Shown here piece by piece: positions 58,891 through 64,000 of a stretch of DNA of 64,000 nucleotides. The stretch covers positions 1-64,000 of the forward strand of contig DATKSL010000016.1 in NCBI GenBank assembly GCA_035531675.1, written 5' to 3'. Under the pieces are notes generated by a model, which was not told where the DNA came from, searched no databases, and saw only the letters and a list, made by a program, of their open reading frames with translations. The translations under genes and the position numbers were made by a program. Source of the stretch: JAJPIG01 sp035531675. Lineage in GTDB: Bacteria > Desulfobacterota > Binatia > Binatales > Binataceae. Positions within the stretch are counted from its first letter, which is position 1. Each line of letters opens with the position of its first letter.

Positions 58891-61434
58891 ATGGCTGAAA
58901 GCGCAGCACCATCATCGAGCGTCGCCGACGATGCCGCCAAAGACGAAAGCCTGGACGCGCTTTTCACCCGGCTCGATAGCAGCCCCCGAGGCTTAAGCGA
59001 GGCCGAGGCCGAAAAGCGCCTGGCCCACTATGGCTACAATGCGATCGCGGAGAAGCGCGCTAATCCGCTGCTCAAGTTTTTCGGCTACTTTTGGGGGCCG
59101 ATCGCCTGGATGATCGAAGTTGCCGCGGTGCTGTCGGCGATCGTGCATCACTGGGCAGACCTGACGATCATCATGGTTCTACTGATCTTCAACGGCGCGA
59201 TCGGCTTCTGGGAGGAATATCAGGCCGGCAACGCGATCGATCAGCTCAGAAAGAATCTCGCGCTCACCGCGCGCGTGCTGCGCGACGGAAAATGGCGCGA
59301 GATCGAAGCACCGCGCCTGGTGCCGGGCGACGTTGTCCGCCTGCGACTGGGCGACGTGGTGCCGGCCGACGTCAGGCTGTTCGACGGCGAATACCTGAGC
59401 GTCGACCAGTCGGCGCTGACCGGGGAATCCCTGCCGGTGGACAAAAAGCCGGGCGACGTCGCCTACTCGGGATCGATCGCGAAGCAGGGCGAGATGGCGG
59501 GGGTCGTCACCGTCACCGGCATGGATACGTTTTTCGGGCGGACGGCGCGGCTCGTGAGCACAGCGCATAACGTCTCGCACTTCCAGCGCGCAGTGCTCAC
59601 CATCGGCGACTATCTCATCTACCTTTCGCTGGCGCTGGTGGCGGTGCTGATCGTGGTCGAACTCGATCGCGGAGAGCCCTGGCTCACGGTCGTGCAATTT
59701 GCACTGATCCTGACGGTCGCCTCGATTCCGGTGGCGATGCCGGCGGTGCTGTCGGTCACGATGGCGATTGGCGCGATGGCGCTGTCGAAGATGAAAGCGA
59801 TCGTCGCGCGACTGGAATCGATCGAAGAGATGGCCGGAATGGACATCTTGTGCTCGGACAAGACCGGCACGCTGACCGAGAACCGCCTCACGCTGGGCGA
59901 TCCAATCGTCTTCGGCGAGGGCGACATCCAAAGCCTGATTCTCAACGCGGTGCTGGCTTCCAAGGAAGAGAATCGCGACGCGATCGACCTGGCCATCGCG
60001 AAAGGGCTTAAGAGTCGAGATGCGCTGGCGGGGTTTCGGCAGAAGAGTTTTGTGCCCTTCGATCCGGTGCGCAAGCGCACCGAGGCAACCGTCGAAAATT
60101 CGTCCGGCGGCGTCTTCCATGTCAGCAAGGGGGCGCCGCAGGTGATTCTCGAGATGAGCCGGCATGACCCGGCGCTGGCGTCGCAAGTGGATCAAAAGGT
60201 CAATGAGTTTGCAGTGCGGGGCGATCGCACCCTGGGCGTTGCCCGCAGTGACGACGGCACCAGCTGGACTTTTCTCGGGCTGCTGCCGCTATCCGACCCG
60301 CCGCGTGAAGACGCCGCCCAAACCATTGCCGACGCCGGAGAGCACGGTATCGAGGTCAAGATGGTTACGGGCGACAACCTCGCCATCGCCCGCGAAATAT
60401 CCAGTCAGTTGAAGCTCGGCACTAACATCGCCCTCGCCGACAAGCTTCTCGGCATCGACGGGGGGAAACCGGACCTCTCCGAAGTGGCCACGCAGATAGA
60501 AAAGGCCGACGGATTTGCCCAGGTCTTCCCCGAGCATAAGTACCAGATCGTCAAGGCCCTGCAGCTCAAGGGGCATCTAGTCGGGATGACCGGCGACGGA
60601 GTCAACGACGCGCCGGCGCTCAAGCAGGCGGACGTCGGCATCGCGGTATCGGGTGCGACCGATGCGGCGCGCGCCGCCGCGGACCTGGTGCTTACCGAGC
60701 CGGGGCTGTCGGTGATCGTGCGGGCGGTCGAGGAGGCGCGCCGGATCTTCGAGCGGATGAATTCCTACGCGATTTACCGCATCACCGAAACCATTCGCAT
60801 CATGATCTTCATCGTGCTCGCGATCCTGGTGTATCGCTTTTACCCGATTACCACGATCATGATCATCCTGCTCGCGCTGCTGAACGACCTGCCGATCATG
60901 ACCATCGCCTACGACAACACCTGGCTCGATCCGCAGCCGGTGCGCTGGCGAATGTATCGCGTCCTGCGCGTCGCCACGGTGCTGGGCGCGGTCGGCGTGG
61001 CGGAGACCTTTCTGTTACTGGTAATTGCCAAATCCTACTTCGGCGTGGGACTGGCGCAGCTCCAGTCGCTGATCTTTATCAAGCTCGTGGTGGCGGGACA
61101 TCTGACCCTGTTCGTTGCCCGCACGCGTCGCCCGTTCTTCACCCGGCCCTTTCCCTCCCTGATTCTGTTGTGTGCGATTCTGACCACGCAGATTACCGCT
61201 GCAGTGATCGTCGGCCTGGGCCTGTTCGTCGCCCCAATCCCGTGGCTCTGGATCGGCTACGTATGGGCTTACTGTATCGCGTGGATATTCATCGAGGATA
61301 TCGCGAAACTCCTGGTTTATCGCCACCTCGATCTGAGCAGCCGGCGGCATCAGCGCTTCCTCAGTCTTGCGAAGCAGGGAATGTTCGCCCACGGCACGAC
61401 GCCAAGCGCGAGCAAGGGCGCCGCCGCGACCTGA
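58891..61434 (+). CDS. P-type H+-exporting ATPase (type IIIA, plasma-membrane type)
   Basis: 847 residues. N-terminal cation-ATPase domain (GLSEAEAEKRLAHYGYN), actuator domain with VDQSALTGESLPV, phosphorylation motif LCSDKTGTLTENRL and hinge VGMTGDGVNDAPALKQADVGIAV. Membrane segments include WMIEVAAVLSAIVH, the PVAMPAV helix (M4) and MIFIVLAILVYRF. The form is that of fungal/plant PMA pumps and bacterial homologues. Pumping protons would match acid stress or energy saving with phosphoketolase. GGGAGG lies 12 nt before the ATG. Confidence 0.93.
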   Translation: MAESAAPSSSVADDAAKDESLDALFTRLDSSPRGLSEAEAEKRLAHYGYNAIAEKRANPLLKFFGYFWGPIAWMIEVAAVLSAIVHHWADLTIIMVLLIFNGAIGFWEEYQAGNAIDQLRKNLALTARVLRDGKWREIEAPRLVPGDVVRLRLGDVVPADVRLFDGEYLSVDQSALTGESLPVDKKPGDVAYSGSIAKQGEMAGVVTVTGMDTFFGRTARLVSTAHNVSHFQRAVLTIGDYLIYLSLALVAVLIVVELDRGEPWLTVVQFALILTVASIPVAMPAVLSVTMAIGAMALSKMKAIVARLESIEEMAGMDILCSDKTGTLTENRLTLGDPIVFGEGDIQSLILNAVLASKEENRDAIDLAIAKGLKSRDALAGFRQKSFVPFDPVRKRTEATVENSSGGVFHVSKGAPQVILEMSRHDPALASQVDQKVNEFAVRGDRTLGVARSDDGTSWTFLGLLPLSDPPREDAAQTIADAGEHGIEVKMVTGDNLAIAREISSQLKLGTNIALADKLLGIDGGKPDLSEVATQIEKADGFAQVFPEHKYQIVKALQLKGHLVGMTGDGVNDAPALKQADVGIAVSGATDAARAAADLVLTEPGLSVIVRAVEEARRIFERMNSYAIYRITETIRIMIFIVLAILVYRFYPITTIMIILLALLNDLPIMTIAYDNTWLDPQPVRWRMYRVLRVATVLGAVGVAETFLLLVIAKSYFGVGLAQLQSLIFIKLVVAGHLTLFVARTRRPFFTRPFPSLILLCAILTTQITAAVIVGLGLFVAPIPWLWIGYVWAYCIAWIFIEDIAKLLVYRHLDLSSRRHQRFLSLAKQGMFAHGTTPSASKGAAAT

Positions 61435-61507
61435 GATCGGCAGGGGTAATGGTGTTCAGGGCCGGGACTATAACCTCTGCGGAGAGTGGGAACAATTCAC
61501 GCTGGCT

Positions 61508-62605
61508 TCAGCGGATCGGATGATGCCGCAGGTGCGGTATTACTTCGGTCGCGAAAAGACGCTGACTCTGTCGCGATGCTTCTGAGGTAATGCCCCGAAA
61601 ACGTAAATTTACGATCAATCGTCTCGCGCGAGTATCATTTAGTAAGTAGATAAGCTGATCTCGAACTGTGCTGGGCGAACCGACTAATGCTCCTGAGAAA
61701 AACGGCAGCGTGTTGACCAGATCAGGTGAGTCCATTGTATATCCGCGCCGTTCAAACGTATTGATCATAATCTCGCGATTTCGCTCGGCGATTCGGCGAG
61801 CCTCCTGATCAGTTGGCGCAATGATTGTCGACGTGACGATCATGTAATTGGCGCCGCTGAACTCGTGTCCTGCCTTGCGGGCGGCCTCGAGATAACGCTC
61901 GAAGCGCTCGCCGCCGTCGGGCGTCCCTGCGCTGGCGAGATTCTGACCGAGCTTGCCGACCTTGACGACGGAGTCAGGACTTGAGCCGGCGATCCAGACC
62001 GGCAAGGGGTTCTGCAACGGCTTTGGATATATCGTCGAGGGCTTGGCAATGCGATTCCATTTGCCTTCAAATGTAAAGCTGCTTTCGGTCAGAGCCTTGC
62101 GAAACAGCTCGAAATTCTCGTCGAATCGGGCATCCGCTTCACTGCGGGGCGGGGTGTAGCGATCCCATTCGAATTGGAAATTGCCTTTTCCCAGCCCAAC
62201 TTCAACTCGACCATTGCTCAGCAGGTCGATCATTCCGGCCTCTTCCGCCAGGCGAATGGGGCTGTGAATACTCAACACGTGAACGCCAGCACCAAGACGC
62301 AGGCGTGTCGTCTTCATCGCCAGGGCGGTCAGGAAGATGTTGGGCGAGGGCAGTACCGTCCAGCCGTCGAAGTGATGTTCGGTGAGAAAAAGTCCGTCGA
62401 AGCCCAGCGCCTCCGCTTCCAGGGCCTCCTCGAGGTGGCTGTCGAATAGAGCTTTCGCTTTGAGAGGATCGTATGCTTCGGGCGCCCAATCCCACTCCCA
62501 CTGGGCCGCGTCGATGCGAACGAATTTAACTATCTCCGGCTCTTCGGTCAGCCTCGGTATTCGGTCGGACAGGCTGGTGTTCGAGACGCGATTGACTGCG
62601 GCCAT
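61508..62605 (-). CDS. LLM-class (luciferase-like) flavin-dependent oxidoreductase
   Basis: 365 residues. F420/FMN barrel features: EALGFDGLFLTEHHF (about 66-80), TTRLRLGAGVHVLSIHSPIRLAEEAGMIDLLSNGRVEVGLGKG (about 99-141) and NPLPVWIAGSSPDSVVKVGKLG (about 197-218). GAGGAG is about 7 nt upstream of ATG 62605. It probably oxidises alkanes, sulfonates or similar, but the substrate is unknown. Confidence 0.9.
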   Translation of the reverse strand: MAAVNRVSNTSLSDRIPRLTEEPEIVKFVRIDAAQWEWDWAPEAYDPLKAKALFDSHLEEALEAEALGFDGLFLTEHHFDGWTVLPSPNIFLTALAMKTTRLRLGAGVHVLSIHSPIRLAEEAGMIDLLSNGRVEVGLGKGNFQFEWDRYTPPRSEADARFDENFELFRKALTESSFTFEGKWNRIAKPSTIYPKPLQNPLPVWIAGSSPDSVVKVGKLGQNLASAGTPDGGERFERYLEAARKAGHEFSGANYMIVTSTIIAPTDQEARRIAERNREIMINTFERRGYTMDSPDLVNTLPFFSGALVGSPSTVRDQLIYLLNDTRARRLIVNLRFRGITSEASRQSQRLFATEVIPHLRHHPIR

Positions 62606-62791
62606 ATGATAGTCTCCTCATCAAAAGACAGTGCTGCCCTTGTGCGGGCGCTCTCCGAGGGCCCCCTGTATAGCATGCCTCAACGCCAGATTGAACGGCT
62701 TACCCGCTCTCGGTACCGCGAGCGATATGTTGGTGCATACCGAGGGCCAAGTTTCCTCGTCTGCCCACGGTGTGGTAACGCCCCCGCTCTT

Positions 62792-63262
62792 TCAACGCTT
62801 GGGTCGTGCTCGCGGCCTTTGCGCCTGAACCCGTCTGGCTGTCGGCCTTAGGGTAAGTACCGGGCACGACGCCTCGCGAACGATACGCTCCGCCACACTG
62901 CCGAGAATGAGGCGGCGAAGTCCTTTGCGGCCGTGTGTTGCCAGCACAATCAGATCTGCACCCACGCGCTTCGCCGCGTCGAGGATCTGAAAGCCCGGAT
63001 CGCCCGTTTCGACCTGAAGCTGATAACGAACCCTTGCGTCGATCTTTTCGCGAGCCAGTCGCGCAAGCTTCTTGGTGACCGCGGCCTCCATTTTGTCGAA
63101 CGGTGCTGTCACCTGAACTTTGGCGGGGATCGCGACGTCAACCACGTGAAGCACATAGAGAGTCGCATTTTGTTCCTGACAGACTTCACTGGCCAAACGA
63201 AGCGCCTGAAACGAGTTTGGATCGAAATCGACGGGACAAAGAATTGTGCTTAAGCGAGGCAT
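62792..63262 (-). CDS. universal stress protein, UspA family, second copy
   Basis: 156 residues from ATG 63262. RLSTILCPVDFDPNSFQALRLA at the N-terminus and the ATP-binding motif DLIVLATHGRKGLRRLILGSVAERIVREASCPVLTLR. The frame upstream to 63322 lacks homology. A basic C-terminal tail (RRVQAQRPRARPKR) is unusual for Usp proteins and might contact nucleic acid. It is paralogous to the Usp at 55821. Confidence 0.88.
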   Translation of the reverse strand: MPRLSTILCPVDFDPNSFQALRLASEVCQEQNATLYVLHVVDVAIPAKVQVTAPFDKMEAAVTKKLARLAREKIDARVRYQLQVETGDPGFQILDAAKRVGADLIVLATHGRKGLRRLILGSVAERIVREASCPVLTLRPTARRVQAQRPRARPKR

Positions 63263-63582
63263 CCCTGAGTCTCTTCCTCCATCGAAGCATCGAAACAGTA
63301 AGCATTCACACCTGCTCTTCAAGGCCTTCTAGCAGCAAAAAACGGGGCTCAACAAGCTGATCGATCGGGCCAGGCGCGCAGTCGGCAGGTCGTCGTATCA
63401 GCCGAGCGTCCCAGCTGCGCCATCATAGTCAAGGATTAATATCCATTTTCCAATATCATCTCGATCGCTCGTCTCGCACCGGAGCGCAGGTTGTCAGAGG
63501 CCTTCGTTTCGGGGAAAATTTTCAAATAAATCGAAAGGGCATGAAGAACGGCCCTGTTGGTTCGTGCTGAAACGGGATACAA
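63263..63582. other. intergenic region, no feature identified
   Basis: 320 nt between divergent genes, moderately AT-richer near 63430-63530. No convincing ORF, hairpin or promoter pair was recognised. Confidence 0.5.
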
Positions 63583-64000
63583 ATGTCCGATTTAGCTGGT
63601 GAAGTTAAGCAGATGACGGGGCTGCGCGGTTTTATTTTCATGATCGCGGAGGTCGTTGCGGTTGGCCTGATGCTCCCCGTCACATACACGCGCGCTGCTG
63701 CGGCATTCCTGCTGCGCGAAACCGCCACGCTTGATTCCGCCGCCGCCGGCGCAGGTCGTGCCGCGACGGCTGCCGAGGCTTCGACCGCTTCATCAAATTC
63801 ATCCGGGACGGCGCTCTTCGCACTCATCGTCTGTATTGTCGCAATATTGACCGATGCCCGTTCATCCCGGGCGATCGACTTCTATGAAATTCAGATCTAC
63901 GACACAGACACCGCGCCGGTCGGTCACATGACGCTGGAATTACATTCAAATACGACCTCGACAGCGACCGGGGAGTTGGCTAAAAGCCAAATGGACGTAT
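63583..64000 (+). CDS. exported or membrane-anchored protein, partial (3' end outside window)
   Basis: 139 codons open to the window end. The ATG 63583 is uncertain (only GGGATACAA before it). Two hydrophobic segments are visible: MIAEVVAVGLMLPVTYT near 20-36 and LFALIVCIVAIL near 79-90. Between them is an Ala/Ser linker. After the second, AIDFYEIQIYDTDTAPVGHMTLELHSNTT looks like the mature start of a beta-barrel outer-membrane protein, so the second segment may be the actual signal peptide and the true start may be nearer. No family recognised. Confidence 0.5.
   Translation, partial: MSDLAGEVKQMTGLRGFIFMIAEVVAVGLMLPVTYTRAAAAFLLRETATLDSAAAGAGRAATAAEASTASSNSSGTALFALIVCIVAILTDARSSRAIDFYEIQIYDTDTAPVGHMTLELHSNTTSTATGELAKSQMDV

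Overview
The window is GC-rich bacterial chromosome with Shine-Dalgarno-led genes, GTG and TTG starts and many overlapping start/stop pairs. A DUF6178 protein, an RlmE-type rRNA methyltransferase, Rieske dioxygenase subunits, an epoxide hydrolase and an LLM-class flavin monooxygenase together suggest a soil or sediment member of the Desulfobacterota/Binatota neighbourhood. That placement is inference from gene content, not from a marker gene. I saw no rRNA, tRNA or CRISPR array. Layout: (1) 1-12.3 kb is host chromosome: a partial secreted glycosidase-like protein, UDP-glucuronate decarboxylase, a sugar aminotransferase, an L,D-transpeptidase, a UvrD/PcrA helicase, rlmE, a BFN-PDZ lipoprotein, DUF6178, and a Rieske dioxygenase alpha/beta pair with an SDR dehydrogenase. 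(2) 12.35-41.9 kb is a Mu-like prophage. It has a Mu-type head (gp25/26/27-like, terminase, gp29 portal, gpI protease/scaffold, gpT capsid, gp36, gp37) and a P2-type contractile tail (FI sheath, FII tube, E/E', U, X, D, V, W, J, I). A Mor/C-type activator, an S24 repressor and a lysis cassette are present, but no transposase, integrase or replication gene. (3) Inside the prophage, 27.1-33.3 kb holds bacterial-type cargo (methyltransferase, Gln/Met-rich lipoprotein, Kelch protein, two paralogous lipoproteins) where Mu carries its F and G head genes. (4) 42.7-53.9 kb is a lasso-peptide biosynthetic cluster: precursor A, RRE protein B1, leader protease B2, cyclase C and ABC exporter D, plus an HPr-kinase-like enzyme, a nucleotidyltransferase, two paralogous PRMT-like methyltransferases fused to PqqD-like domains, and a PhyH-type dioxygenase. 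(5) 53.9-64 kb holds enoyl-CoA hydratase, epoxide hydrolase, two universal stress proteins, phosphoketolase, a P-type proton ATPase, an LLM oxidoreductase and a partial exported protein. The most interesting signals are the lasso cluster with its twin methyltransferase-PqqD fusions; an RRM RNA-binding protein gene lodged in the prophage tail operon directly after a tail-chaperone gene with an in-frame AAATTTT slippery site; one beta-rich module shared by three virion proteins; and matching TGAAATATTTCA palindromes upstream of the protease and endolysin genes, where Mu has its C-activated promoters PI and Plys.
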